This document shows positions 16,409-24,604 of a DNA stretch of 40,937 nt, in pieces. The stretch spans positions 1 to 40,937 of the forward strand of contig JAGVNC010000049.1 of assembly GCA_020053475.1 (NCBI GenBank), in the 5' to 3' direction. The position numbers and the translations under genes are program-made. This DNA comes from Candidatus Omnitrophota bacterium. Its GTDB lineage: Bacteria; Omnitrophota; Gorgyraeia; Zapsychrales; Zapsychraceae. The notes beneath the pieces were generated by a model. That model worked only from the letters and a program-made list of their open reading frames with translations. It was not told where the DNA came from and made no database searches. Position 1 is the first letter of the stretch; each line of letters opens with the position of its first letter.

Positions 16409-17140
16409 CTATTTGTTAAATCCTAAGACGTCGTGCATGGTGTATAACCCATTCTTCTTTGTTTGCAAAAAAATGGCAGCTTCAAGAGCGCCCTTCGCAA
16501 ACATGCCGCGGTCTTTGGCATTATGAATGATCTTTAATGTATCAAAGTCCGTTTCAAATGTAATCTCGTGATACCCGATGACTTCCCCTTCGCGCTTGAT
16601 TTTATCTTGATCGAAATGCGGCGGCGTTGGTGAACATTGAAGAGCAATGTCGTGCATCGTCTTGGCTGTTCCCGAAGGAGAATCTTTTTTGTGGATGTGA
16701 TGCGTCTCGCCGATCGAGATGTCTTCAATGCCTTTAAGATTTTTTGAGGCGATTTCGATTAATTTAAAAAGGACATTCACGCCGATCGACATATTCGAAG
16801 AACAGACGATGGGGATTTTTTTAGACGCTTCAACGATTTTTTCACGTTGTGGGGGGGTAAGCCCTGTCGTCCCAATGACCATTTTTACATTATGCTTAAC
16901 GCAAGCAGCGAGATTCTCAAGTGTTGATTCGGGCAGCGTAAACTCAATCAACACATCACTTCCCTTGATGGAATTGTTGTCGGAGGAAATCGGCAGCCCG
17001 GCAATTTTCTCATTCAGCTTAGGGTGATTTTTATGTTCCAGCAACGCGGTGATTTTGAAAACGTCGGGATTCTTAAAAGATAAATGGGTGATGGTATTGC
17101 CCATGCGCCCCTGCGCGCCGCTGACGGCTAAACGGATCAT
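16409..17140 (-). CDS. dapB: 4-hydroxy-tetrahydrodipicolinate reductase
   Basis: A 243-residue protein with an N-terminal Rossmann motif (VSGAQGRMGNTI, 6-17). The DapB signature ETHHIHKKDSPSGTAK (residues 145-160) contains the catalytic His-His and Lys and the SGTA substrate loop. It reduces the DapA product with NAD(P)H on the way to lysine and peptidoglycan diaminopimelate. Its start overlaps the dapA stop by 4 nt (ATGA). Confidence 0.96.
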   Translation of the reverse strand: MIRLAVSGAQGRMGNTITHLSFKNPDVFKITALLEHKNHPKLNEKIAGLPISSDNNSIKGSDVLIEFTLPESTLENLAACVKHNVKMVIGTTGLTPPQREKIVEASKKIPIVCSSNMSIGVNVLFKLIEIASKNLKGIEDISIGETHHIHKKDSPSGTAKTMHDIALQCSPTPPHFDQDKIKREGEVIGYHEITFETDFDTLKIIHNAKDRGMFAKGALEAAIFLQTKKNGLYTMHDVLGFNK

Positions 17141-18033
17141 CGAGAGCCTTTCACGGTGGCCAAGAGTCCATAATTTTCTAACGCGGTCTTTAATTTTTCC
17201 TTATTCTCCGGCGCCATTTCGCACAACGGGAGCCGTAATGTCCCGGGACATATTCCTAAAATTTCCATCGCCGTTTTGACTGGAATGGGGTTCGTCTCAA
17301 TAAACATGGCCGCAATCAGAGGTTTTAATTTATCATTGATTTGGTTGGCTTTTGCTTTGTTGCCCGTCTCAAAAGCCTTCACCATGGTTGCGACATCTTG
17401 GGGGACAATGTTGGCCACGACCGAAATAACTCCGACCCCTCCCAGCTCCATCATCGGCAATGTGAGGGCATCGTCTCCGGAAAGAAGAATGAAATCTTTG
17501 CCACAGGCTTCTTTGACAGCCTTGGCCTGGGTTAAGGAACCCGAAGCCTCTTTAACGCCAACAATGTTTTTACAGTCTTTGTGCAATTTGGCAACGGTTG
17601 GCGTTTCGATGTTTCTTCCTGTTCTTCCTTCAATGTTATAAAGGATAATAGGGATTTTCACGCTGTCGGCCACAGCTTTGAAATGAAGATACAGTCCGCG
17701 CTGGGTTGGTTTGTTGTAATAAGGCGTTACGACCAGTGTGGCGTCAGCGCCGGCTTGGGCTGCATGTTTTGTCAAAGACACGGCTTCGGCGGTTGAATTT
17801 GATCCTGTCCCGGCGATGATGGGAACGCGTTTGGCCGATGCTTGGATGCAAATTTCAATGACTTTGTGGTGTTCGTCATTGTCCAGAGTCGGGGACTCTC
17901 CGGTTGTTCCGCAGGGAACAATCCCGTTAGTCCCATTTTTGATTTGGAATTCAACAAGCTCTTTGAGCTTGGACTCATCGACTTTGCCGTCTTTGAAAGG
18001 CGTCACTATGGCTACGATTGATCCTTTAAACAT
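17137..18033 (-). CDS. dapA: 4-hydroxy-tetrahydrodipicolinate synthase
   Basis: A 298-residue TIM-barrel enzyme. GTTGESPTL (42-50), YNIEGRTG (131-138) with the catalytic Tyr, and the Schiff-base lysine K160 in VGVKEASG are all present. It condenses pyruvate with aspartate semialdehyde, the first committed step to lysine. Spacing and overlap put it in one unit with dapB and dapL. A ~145-bp repeat-rich gap separates it from dapF upstream. The aspartate semialdehyde comes from Asd, encoded at 31.8-32.8 kb. Confidence 0.96.
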   Translation of the reverse strand: MFKGSIVAIVTPFKDGKVDESKLKELVEFQIKNGTNGIVPCGTTGESPTLDNDEHHKVIEICIQASAKRVPIIAGTGSNSTAEAVSLTKHAAQAGADATLVVTPYYNKPTQRGLYLHFKAVADSVKIPIILYNIEGRTGRNIETPTVAKLHKDCKNIVGVKEASGSLTQAKAVKEACGKDFILLSGDDALTLPMMELGGVGVISVVANIVPQDVATMVKAFETGNKAKANQINDKLKPLIAAMFIETNPIPVKTAMEILGICPGTLRLPLCEMAPENKEKLKTALENYGLLATVKGSR

Positions 18034-18050
18034 TCTTTCTCCTTTTATAA

Positions 18051-18178
18051 GTCGCTCGTCGCTTGTCCCGTGGAAGGCTTCGCCTTCTCGGGATTTAATC
18101 CCCGAAATCGCAAAGCGATTTCAGGGGATCTCTTGTCGCTCGAAGTTTACTAGCGACCAGAGACGAGAAGACTAGCGA
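18051..18178. repeat. Heptad-word dyad enclosing a 63-bp double hairpin (dapF-dapA gap)
   Basis: The left arm has units GTCGCTC and GTCGCTT. The right arm has complementary units such as CTAGCGA and CGAGAAG. Between them, at about 18067-18129, lies copy 1 of the conserved double-hairpin element. The gap is filled completely by these repeats. Confidence 0.75.
18067..18129 (+). repeat. Conserved 63-bp double-hairpin element, copy 1
   Basis: Two adjacent hairpins. The first is CCCGTGGAAGGC with a complementary partner that reads CCTTCTCGGG here. The second is CCCCGAAATCGC, AAA loop, GCGATTTCAGGGG, with a one-base bulge. Six copies occur in the window in both orientations, all intergenic. Confidence 0.85.
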
Positions 18179-19006
18179 CTAATAGTAATACTCCCCCCGC
18201 GCCACAAACTTCGCACTTCCTTTGAGCCAGACATTGGTGATTTTATCACCGACAATATCAAAAGTCACTTCTAATATTTCGCCGCCGGACGTCTTGACGT
18301 TCATCCGCGCTTTTGTTTTATTGTGGACTTTAGGATTGGCTTTTAAGAAGCTCACAATCGCGCTCGCGACACTTCCTGTCCCGCAGGCCCTGGTTTCATC
18401 CTCGACACCGCGTTCGTACGTTCGGGCATGGACGAGCCCTTCCTTCATCTGTTCAACAAAATTGACATTTGTCCCGCGCGGTTTAAACACTTCGTGATAA
18501 CGGATCAACGGACCGATGTTTGACACGTCGATGTTAGCCAGGCCATCAACAAAAACGATTGTGTGTGGTACCCCGGTATCGATATAACTGACATGCATGT
18601 CGCGGTCATTGACGGTCACGGCAACATCGGCTCGATAATCCTTTGGGTCGCTCAAATGAACATTAGCGACCTCCCCTTTAGCTTCACCTTCGACAATGCC
18701 GGCCAATGTTTCCATGGTAAATAATTTTTTCTTCGGTTTTTTGTCCGCAACGATGTAGGCGGCCATGCAACGGGCCCCATTCCCGCACATCTCTGCTTCG
18801 CTGCCATCGGCATTGATGATGCGCATTTTGTAATCGGCTTTTTTGGACTTGTCTAAAATCAATACTCCGTCCGCCCCAAGGCCTGTTGAACGATCGCATA
18901 CCTGGATCGTCAATTTTTTAAGATCGATTGATTTTTGAGGAGCATCAATCACGATAAAATCGTTGCCGGCTCCGGCCATTTTAGTAAATGAGATTTTTTT
19001 ATTCAT
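18179..19006 (-). CDS. dapF: Diaminopimelate epimerase
   Basis: A 275-residue protein with the two active-site cysteines in their usual motifs: C74 in MCGNGARC and C208 in ETRACGTGS. AGAGNDFIV near the N-terminus is also typical. It interconverts LL- and meso-diaminopimelate, which joins DapL to LysA and supplies peptidoglycan. An AGGA site 8 nt before the ATG supports the start. The start overlaps the preceding secreted-protein gene by 4 nt. Confidence 0.97.
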   Translation of the reverse strand: MNKKISFTKMAGAGNDFIVIDAPQKSIDLKKLTIQVCDRSTGLGADGVLILDKSKKADYKMRIINADGSEAEMCGNGARCMAAYIVADKKPKKKLFTMETLAGIVEGEAKGEVANVHLSDPKDYRADVAVTVNDRDMHVSYIDTGVPHTIVFVDGLANIDVSNIGPLIRYHEVFKPRGTNVNFVEQMKEGLVHARTYERGVEDETRACGTGSVASAIVSFLKANPKVHNKTKARMNVKTSGGEILEVTFDIVGDKITNVWLKGSAKFVARGEYYY

Positions 19007-19494
19007 TGTTGATCCTGAGTGTTAAGAATATTTAAAATCCATTGCTTCTTTTCTTCAGAATAAGGAAACTGCAATCTAGGAGAAACAAAAAATAGCCTAG
19101 GCGATGATTCTTCAAGATCGTGGAATTTACCAGCAAGGATCATTTTCTCCCCTGTCTTTGGTCCAATCATTGGGATGGATTCCCATTCTTCAAGTCGCTG
19201 CTTTGCGTCACCACCACCATAATCTATGTCGTGAGGAATAGGAAGCCACACTGCATTTATTGTTTGATGTCCCCAGTTTCCCCTTAATACTTGGCTGACG
19301 GATAAAACAACTTTGGGAGGATTTGAGTTTTTAGCTTCTTTATCATCAACTTCAATAACTTCAGCGACAATGATATTGTAAACTTTGTTTCTTAGGAGTT
19401 CTTCATCACTAAAAACATGTTCAGGAGAAGCGCCGGCAAATGAAATATTCGTAGATCCCAAAAAGAATGCAAAAAGGAAAATAAGAGTTCTCAT
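19003..19494 (-). CDS. Secreted protein of unknown function between lysA and dapF
   Basis: A 163-residue protein with a signal peptide (MRTLIFLFAFFLGSTNISFA, cleavage near GA-SP). The mature part reads VYNIIVAEVIEV, then VVLSVSQVLRGNWG, then a Gly/Asp-rich loop and GEKMILAGKF. This strand pattern resembles TIMP/NTR-like OB folds that occur in secreted bacterial proteins, but I cannot confirm it. Its start codon overlaps the lysA stop (TAATG) and its stop overlaps the dapF start. It is therefore firmly part of the lysine operon, though nothing else about it points to lysine. Confidence 0.75.
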   Translation of the reverse strand: MRTLIFLFAFFLGSTNISFAGASPEHVFSDEELLRNKVYNIIVAEVIEVDDKEAKNSNPPKVVLSVSQVLRGNWGHQTINAVWLPIPHDIDYGGGDAKQRLEEWESIPMIGPKTGEKMILAGKFHDLEESSPRLFFVSPRLQFPYSEEKKQWILNILNTQDQQ

Positions 19495-20756
19495 TATTTT
19501 AGAAACGCCGGTATTGTTTCGCCCCGGACCAAGTCTTCAAACGTTTCCCGTTTTTTGGTAACCTCAAATTGATTACCTTTGACGATGACTTCCGGCGGAC
19601 GGCCGCGGACGTTGTAATTGCTCGCCATCACATACCCGTATGCGCCAGCGGTCATAATCGCTAAAAGGTCGCCTTGATTCATCTGGGGCAATTCGCGTTC
19701 TTTGGCAAAGTAATCACCGCTTTCGCAAATCGGGCCAACGACATCCACTTTCGCCGTTTTAGTCTTAGTCTTCGGCCTTTTCACCGGCACAATTTCATGA
19801 TACGCGTCGTAAAGTGCCGGACGGATCAAATCGTTCATCCCGCCATCGACAATCAGGAATTTCTTAATGCCGTTATCTTTTAGATACAGCACTTTGGTCA
19901 CAAAAATCCCTGCATTGGCCGTGATGAATCGTCCCGGCTCCATGATGATCTTAAGCCCTGTTTTCTCGAGATACGGCAAAATCGCGTCGGCAAATTCCTG
20001 AGCGGTTTGCGGCTTTTCATCTTTATAGACTGCCGCCAGACCGCCGCCGATGTCCAAATATTTTAAATGAATTCCTGCGGCTTTTAACGTTTCAATAAAC
20101 CCAAGGACTTTTTTGAGCGCCTTGACGAATGGTTCGCGCGTCAGGATTTGCGAACCGATATGCACGTGCAACCCGCAGAAATCCAGATGCGGATAGCGGG
20201 CGCGATTTTTCATAATGTCTTTGGCTGTGGTCAGGTCAATCCCGAATTTATTTTTAAGCGTCCCTGTCGTAATTTTGGCATGCGTCGCTGCCTCCACATC
20301 CGGATTAATCCGTAAGGCCACTTGCGGCTTCTTATTCATGGCTTTCGCCACGCGATTGATTTCATCCAGTTCGGGCAAAGACTCGACGTTAAAGAAAAGA
20401 ATCCCTATTTTGACCGCTTCGCTGATTTCCTCAGCGGTTTTCCCTACGGAGGCAAAAACAATTTTTTTCGGGTCAGCGTTGACCATCAGCGCTTTTTTCA
20501 GTTCGCCTAAGGAGACAATATCGAACCCAGCGCCTTGGTCGGCCAATGTTTTCAAAACAGCGAGATTGTCATTCGCTTTCATGGCAAAACAAATGAGTGG
20601 ATTGATCTTCGCAAAAGCCTTCTTGATCTTGGTGAAATGGTCGACAAGCGTGTGATGGCTGTAGAGATAAAGCGGCGTGCCCACGCTCTGGACCACATCC
20701 GTGACCTTCACGTCTTCGCAGTACAACTCCCCGTTTTTAAATTGGAAGTCATGCAT
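19494..20756 (-). CDS. lysA: Diaminopimelate decarboxylase
   Basis: A 420-residue PLP enzyme of the alanine-racemase fold. The PLP lysine is K60 in ICFAMKANDN. HIGSQI, GGGLAAVY, MEPGRF and the CESGDYFAKER segment, which supplies the cross-subunit catalytic Cys, are all present. It removes CO2 from meso-diaminopimelate to give lysine. The ATG follows a heptad-repeat tract and has no clear Shine-Dalgarno. It is the first lysine gene after argH. Confidence 0.96.
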   Translation of the reverse strand: MHDFQFKNGELYCEDVKVTDVVQSVGTPLYLYSHHTLVDHFTKIKKAFAKINPLICFAMKANDNLAVLKTLADQGAGFDIVSLGELKKALMVNADPKKIVFASVGKTAEEISEAVKIGILFFNVESLPELDEINRVAKAMNKKPQVALRINPDVEAATHAKITTGTLKNKFGIDLTTAKDIMKNRARYPHLDFCGLHVHIGSQILTREPFVKALKKVLGFIETLKAAGIHLKYLDIGGGLAAVYKDEKPQTAQEFADAILPYLEKTGLKIIMEPGRFITANAGIFVTKVLYLKDNGIKKFLIVDGGMNDLIRPALYDAYHEIVPVKRPKTKTKTAKVDVVGPICESGDYFAKERELPQMNQGDLLAIMTAGAYGYVMASNYNVRGRPPEVIVKGNQFEVTKKRETFEDLVRGETIPAFLK

Positions 20757-20757
20757 A

Positions 20758-20890
20758 TGAGTTATGAGTTCGTAGTTGGTCCCGTGGAAGGCAAAGCCTT
20801 CCCGGGATTGAATCCCCGAAATCGCAAAGCGATTTCAGGGGATAGTTCGTAGAAAAATTGCTTTTACTCCGACCTACGAACTCTGAACTA
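20758..20890. repeat. Heptad-word dyad enclosing a 63-bp double hairpin (argH-lysA gap)
   Basis: The left arm near lysA uses units such as GAGTTCG and TAGTTGG; the right arm uses CTACGAA and CTCTGAA. Copy 2 of the conserved element sits between them. The same AGTTCGT-type word occurs near 440, 23.5 and 25.8 kb. Confidence 0.75.
20781..20843 (+). repeat. Conserved 63-bp double-hairpin element, copy 2
   Basis: GGAAGGC-AAA-GCCTTCC followed by CCCCGAAATCGC-AAA-GCGATTTCAGGGG. The first hairpin differs from copy 1 only in its loop and flanking pairs, and the stem is preserved. Confidence 0.85.
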
Positions 20891-22222
20891 CTATCTTTTT
20901 ATCGATTTTTTTGATTTGACCGAATATTCCGGATCAATAATCTTGTTAATCATTCTTGAATTCAGCAAGGGATGGAACGTTTTTAACTCTTGATCGTCCA
21001 TTGTGCGCAATTCTTGGCCGCTTTGATATTTATGTTGGATTAATTTGCCGATAATCGCATGAGCTTCTTTAAACGCAACGCCTTTTTGGACCAGATAATC
21101 CGATAAATCAGTGGCGTACAAAGATTCATCATCGATCTGTTTGGCAATGTTTTCTTTTTTGAACGTAACATTTTTAAATAACTCTGTGAGCACAGCCAGT
21201 TCTTTTTGAATAATTTCAAAAGAATCAAATAAGGGCTCTTTATCCAACTGCATGTCGCGGTTGTAGCTTAACGGAAGCCCCTTCATCATCACAAGGACAT
21301 TGACTAGATTGCCGTAAAGTCGGCCGCTGTAGCCACGGACCAATTCCAAGACATCGGGATTCTTTTTCTGCGGCATCAAGGAGCTTCCTGTGCAAAATGC
21401 ATCATCGATATCGATAAAATCAAATTCTTTGGACGCCCACAAGATCACGTCTTCGGCCAATCGCGACAAATGCATCCCAATCACAGCCAGCCCACTTAAC
21501 GTTTCGATGATAAAGTCCCGATCACTAACGACGTCAATTGAATTAGCCGTTGGGTCAATCGCTTTAGGTAGATCCGAAGATGTAAAATAATAAGCCGACG
21601 CTGAAATCGATGTTCCGGCAATAGCCCCTGACCCAAACGTTAAACGAATGTTGTCATGGATCTGTTGAAGGCGCTGATGGTCGCGGGCCAGCATTTCCTG
21701 ATAGGCACCCAAATAATCGCTCAAGCTGATAATCATTGCATGTTGTAAGTGCGTGAGTCCAGGTAAGCAAATGCCTTTATTCTTTCCTGCTAATGCTTTC
21801 AAGCTCTCTGAAAAATTTTTTAACATCGTTTGGGTTATTTTCAGCTCATCCAAACAAAAAAGTTTCATGTCTAAAACGATTTGGTCATTCCGTGAACGGC
21901 ATGTGTGAAGTTTAAGACCGGCCTTTCCTGCTTTCTTCTCGACCAAATGCTGAATATAGGAATGAATGTCTTCAAAAGAAGAATCGATATTTTTAAAGAA
22001 GGATCTGTCCTCAATTGTTTTTGCAATGCTTCGTAGCGCCGTTGCCAATTTACTGTGTTCTTGGTTGGTCAAAAGCCCGGCTTTTTTTAGGATCGCGATA
22101 TGGGCTAACGATCCCAGGCAATCATACTTTGCCAATTTTTGGTCAAAGTGGATCGACTTCGTAAACTCTTCAACGAGTTTATGCGTTTGCTTGCTGAATC
22201 GTCCACCCCACAGTTTAGTCAT
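20891..22222 (-). CDS. argH: Argininosuccinate lyase
   Basis: A 443-residue fumarase/aspartase-superfamily enzyme. The signature GSSLMPQKKNPD is at residues 279-290. SRNDQIVLDM (110-119), THLQ (157-160) and LWGGRFSKQT at the N-terminus are also diagnostic. The segment after THLQ reads HAMIISLSDY rather than the more usual Gln-Pro form, a mild divergence. It cleaves argininosuccinate to arginine and fumarate, the last step of arginine synthesis. An AGGATTAACC ribosome site precedes the ATG. Confidence 0.96.
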   Translation of the reverse strand: MTKLWGGRFSKQTHKLVEEFTKSIHFDQKLAKYDCLGSLAHIAILKKAGLLTNQEHSKLATALRSIAKTIEDRSFFKNIDSSFEDIHSYIQHLVEKKAGKAGLKLHTCRSRNDQIVLDMKLFCLDELKITQTMLKNFSESLKALAGKNKGICLPGLTHLQHAMIISLSDYLGAYQEMLARDHQRLQQIHDNIRLTFGSGAIAGTSISASAYYFTSSDLPKAIDPTANSIDVVSDRDFIIETLSGLAVIGMHLSRLAEDVILWASKEFDFIDIDDAFCTGSSLMPQKKNPDVLELVRGYSGRLYGNLVNVLVMMKGLPLSYNRDMQLDKEPLFDSFEIIQKELAVLTELFKNVTFKKENIAKQIDDESLYATDLSDYLVQKGVAFKEAHAIIGKLIQHKYQSGQELRTMDDQELKTFHPLLNSRMINKIIDPEYSVKSKKSIKR

Positions 22223-22245
22223 AGGTTAATCCTTTTTGGTCAACA

Positions 22246-22300
22246 GCCGCCGGCGACCGGTGACTGGCCACTGGCGACTGGCGACTGGCGACTAGTTACT
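22246..22300. repeat. Heptad array between argG and argH
   Basis: Seven to eight tandem units of the form CTGGCGA or CCGGTGA occupy the argG-argH gap. Unlike most other gaps I see no separate complementary arm and no conserved double hairpin. The same word family (ACTGGCG/CAGTGGT) appears at 24.5 and 31.7 kb. Confidence 0.75.
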
Positions 22301-23468
22301 AATACGGCATGCCCCACAATTTGATAAATCCATCGGCGAGTTTTTGGTCAAAGATGTCGCCTTTCCCGTACGTCGCCAATTTTTGATTGTAACGGGAGAA
22401 TTTAGATTGTCGTCCGACCGCCACACAATTGCCTTTGTAAAGTTTCAAGCGGATAGTCCCACTCACGCGTTCCTGCAATTGGTTGAAATATTCGTCGAGT
22501 TGTTTTTTCAGAGGCGTTTCCCAAAGGCCGTAATACACCAATTCCGCATATTTTTGCGACAAGGGTTGCTTGTAATGCAATGTCTCGCGATCTAAGACAA
22601 GCGCTTCCAACTCCTGCCGGGCCGTGTGCAACACCGTGGCCGCCGGATTTTCATAAATCTCACGCGATTTGATTCCCACGAGTCGATTCTCGATCATGTC
22701 AACGCGGCCGACGCCATTACCCCCGGCGATTTCATTGAGTTGATGAATCATGTCAACGGATGAATGTTGCTTGCCGTTGATTTTCATCGGAAACCCATTT
22801 AAAAATTCTAGTTCGATGTATGTTGGCTTATCAGGAGCTTTTGCCGGATCAACCGTCAGTTTATAAATTTCTTCCGGCGGCTCAGCCCACGGATCTTCCA
22901 AAATTCCTGACTCAATGCTTCGCCCGAATAAATTCAAATCAACACTGTACGGGCTTTTTTTAGTGACATCCATCTTAATGCCTTTTTTTTCTAAATATTC
23001 GATCTCGGCATCGCGTGTTTTGAATTCCCAAATCCGCAAGGGCGCGATAATCTCTAAGCTCGGATCAATCAACCGGGCCGTCACCTCAAACCGGACCTGG
23101 TCATTGCCTTTGCCTGTGCATCCGTGAGCGACAGCCATCGCTTTTTCTTTTTTTGCAACGATCACTTGATGTTTGGCAATCAAGGGCCGCGACAAAGCCG
23201 TGGCTAAATAATATTTATTTTCATAAACCGCGCCCGCCCGTAACGCCTTGAAGACGTAATCATCGACAAATTCTTTTTGCAGGTCGACAATGTGGACTTT
23301 GGACGCCCCCGTTTGCAGCGCGCGTTTTTCGATGGCTTTGAAATCTTCCTGGCCCCCTTGCCCGACATTGGCTAAAAAGGCAATGACGTCGTAGCCTTTA
23401 TCTTTAAGCCAGGGAATGGCGCAGGATGTGTCAAGTCCGCCTGAATATGCTAAGACAACTTTCTTCAT
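22299..23468 (-). CDS. argG: Argininosuccinate synthase
   Basis: I set the start at 23468 (MKKVVLAYSGG), which has a GAGG site upstream and matches family N-termini; longer open frame upstream runs into repeat sequence and is not coding. The 389-residue product has the N-type ATP pyrophosphatase loop AYSGGLDTS (7-15), HGCTGKGNDQVRFE and SPYSVDLNLFGRS. It joins citrulline and aspartate with ATP. The gene lies between argF and argH in a complete arginine operon. Confidence 0.97.
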   Translation of the reverse strand: MKKVVLAYSGGLDTSCAIPWLKDKGYDVIAFLANVGQGGQEDFKAIEKRALQTGASKVHIVDLQKEFVDDYVFKALRAGAVYENKYYLATALSRPLIAKHQVIVAKKEKAMAVAHGCTGKGNDQVRFEVTARLIDPSLEIIAPLRIWEFKTRDAEIEYLEKKGIKMDVTKKSPYSVDLNLFGRSIESGILEDPWAEPPEEIYKLTVDPAKAPDKPTYIELEFLNGFPMKINGKQHSSVDMIHQLNEIAGGNGVGRVDMIENRLVGIKSREIYENPAATVLHTARQELEALVLDRETLHYKQPLSQKYAELVYYGLWETPLKKQLDEYFNQLQERVSGTIRLKLYKGNCVAVGRQSKFSRYNQKLATYGKGDIFDQKLADGFIKLWGMPY

Positions 23469-23481
23469 TTCATGGACCTCT

Positions 23482-23635
23482 TTTATGAGTTGAGAGTTCG
23501 TAGTGGGTAGTTCGTAGAAAGAACGCTTTTCCTCCGAACTATTCCCTGAAATCGCTTTGCGATTTCGGGGATTTAATCCCGGGAAGGCTTCGCCTTCCAC
23601 GGGACGAACTCCCCACTACGAACTTTTTAATAGCT
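23482..23635. repeat. Heptad-word dyad enclosing a 63-bp double hairpin (argF-argG gap)
   Basis: Units AGTTCGT and AGTGGGT lie on the argG side, with complementary CTACGAA-type units on the argF side. Copy 3 of the conserved element sits at 23543-23603, in inverted orientation relative to copy 1. Confidence 0.75.
23543..23603 (-). repeat. Conserved 63-bp double-hairpin element, copy 3
   Basis: The same two stems as copy 1, read on the opposite strand: CCCTGAAATCGC-TTT-GCGATTTCGGGG, then GGAAGGCTTCGCCTTCC. The outer stem of the first hairpin is one base shorter. Confidence 0.85.
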
Positions 23636-24536
23636 CTAACAATATCGCTTTCTGGATGTGCAGGCGGTTCTCTGCCTGGTCAAACACAATGGAATGCCCC
23701 CCGTCAATGACTTCCTCGGTGACTTCTTGCCCGCGGTGCGCCGGCAGGCAGTGCATAAAAATAAAATCCGGGTTCGCGAGCCGGACAAGTTCATTATTGA
23801 TTTGATAGTTCTTAAAATCATGTAACCGCTGTTTGCTTTCGGCTTCCTGCCCCATGCTCACCCAGGTGTCCGTGTAAATAATATTGGAGTTCTGGGCGGC
23901 TTTTTGCGCGTTGTGCGAAACAGAAAGAATGGACCCTGATTCTTCGGCATAACCGGCGGCTGCTTCAACCACATCATTTTGGGGCTCGTACCCTTTGGGC
24001 GTGGCCACATGAATGTTGATGCCCATCTTCGAGCATCCTAATAACAATGACAGGCACACGTTGTTGCCATCTCCGATGTACGCCAATGTGAGGCCTTTAA
24101 GTTCCTGAAATTTTTCTTTGATCGAAAAAAGGTCCGCCAGCGCCTGACAAGGATGAAACAGGTCCGACAATCCATTGATGACCGGGATCGTCGCCGATTT
24201 GGCTAAATCAATGATATCTTGATGGCGATGGGTGCGGGCAACAATCGCATCCAAATAACGGGACAATGTCTTGGAAACGTCCGATGTGGATTCGCGCACG
24301 CCCAAATTAATTTCTTCCGGCCCAAGATAGACGCAGTAGCCGCCCAATTCCCACACGCCGACCTCAAAGGAGACGCGGGTGCGGTTCGACGGTTTTTGAA
24401 AAATCAGCCCGACGGTCTTGCCTTTGAGCGCCTGGTTGTAGGCGGACGGATTATTCTTCATCTTCTGCGTGAGTTCCAGAAGTTCGGCGATTTCGTCGCT
24501 TGAAAAATCTTGTAAATTAATTAGATCACGTTTCAT
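23616..24536 (-). CDS. argF: Ornithine carbamoyltransferase
   Basis: A 306-residue protein. The carbamoyl-phosphate loop SNRTR is at residues 50-54. HPCQALAD and the ornithine-binding HCLPAHRG near the C-terminus follow the family pattern. It transfers the carbamoyl group to ornithine to make citrulline. The size and HPCQ motif favour ornithine rather than aspartate or N-acetylornithine as substrate. The heptad dyad CAGTGGT lies directly upstream. Confidence 0.95.
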   Translation of the reverse strand: MKRDLINLQDFSSDEIAELLELTQKMKNNPSAYNQALKGKTVGLIFQKPSNRTRVSFEVGVWELGGYCVYLGPEEINLGVRESTSDVSKTLSRYLDAIVARTHRHQDIIDLAKSATIPVINGLSDLFHPCQALADLFSIKEKFQELKGLTLAYIGDGNNVCLSLLLGCSKMGINIHVATPKGYEPQNDVVEAAAGYAEESGSILSVSHNAQKAAQNSNIIYTDTWVSMGQEAESKQRLHDFKNYQINNELVRLANPDFIFMHCLPAHRGQEVTEEVIDGGHSIVFDQAENRLHIQKAILLELLKSS

Positions 24537-24537
24537 T

Positions 24538-24604
24538 TTTCAGTGGTCAGCGGTCAGTGGCCAGTGATCAGAATTATTTTTCTGACCACTGAGCACTGAT
24601 CACT
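24538..24604. repeat. Heptad-word dyad between argD and argF
   Basis: The left arm has four units of the CAGTGGT type (also CAGCGGT, CAGTGGC, CAGTGAT). After an AATTATTTTT loop the right arm has CTGACCA, CTGAGCA and CTGATCA. This is the clearest example of a 7-bp word paired with its own complement. No conserved double hairpin is present here. Confidence 0.8.

Noticed and set aside
22246-22300. CRISPR array
   Set aside because: The units are 7 bp with no spacers, and no cas genes are present.
23469-23600. N-terminal extension of argG reaching into the double-hairpin element
   Set aside because: The added residues are translated repeat sequence, also seen in front of folX. The family start is MKKVVLAYSGG with a ribosome site.
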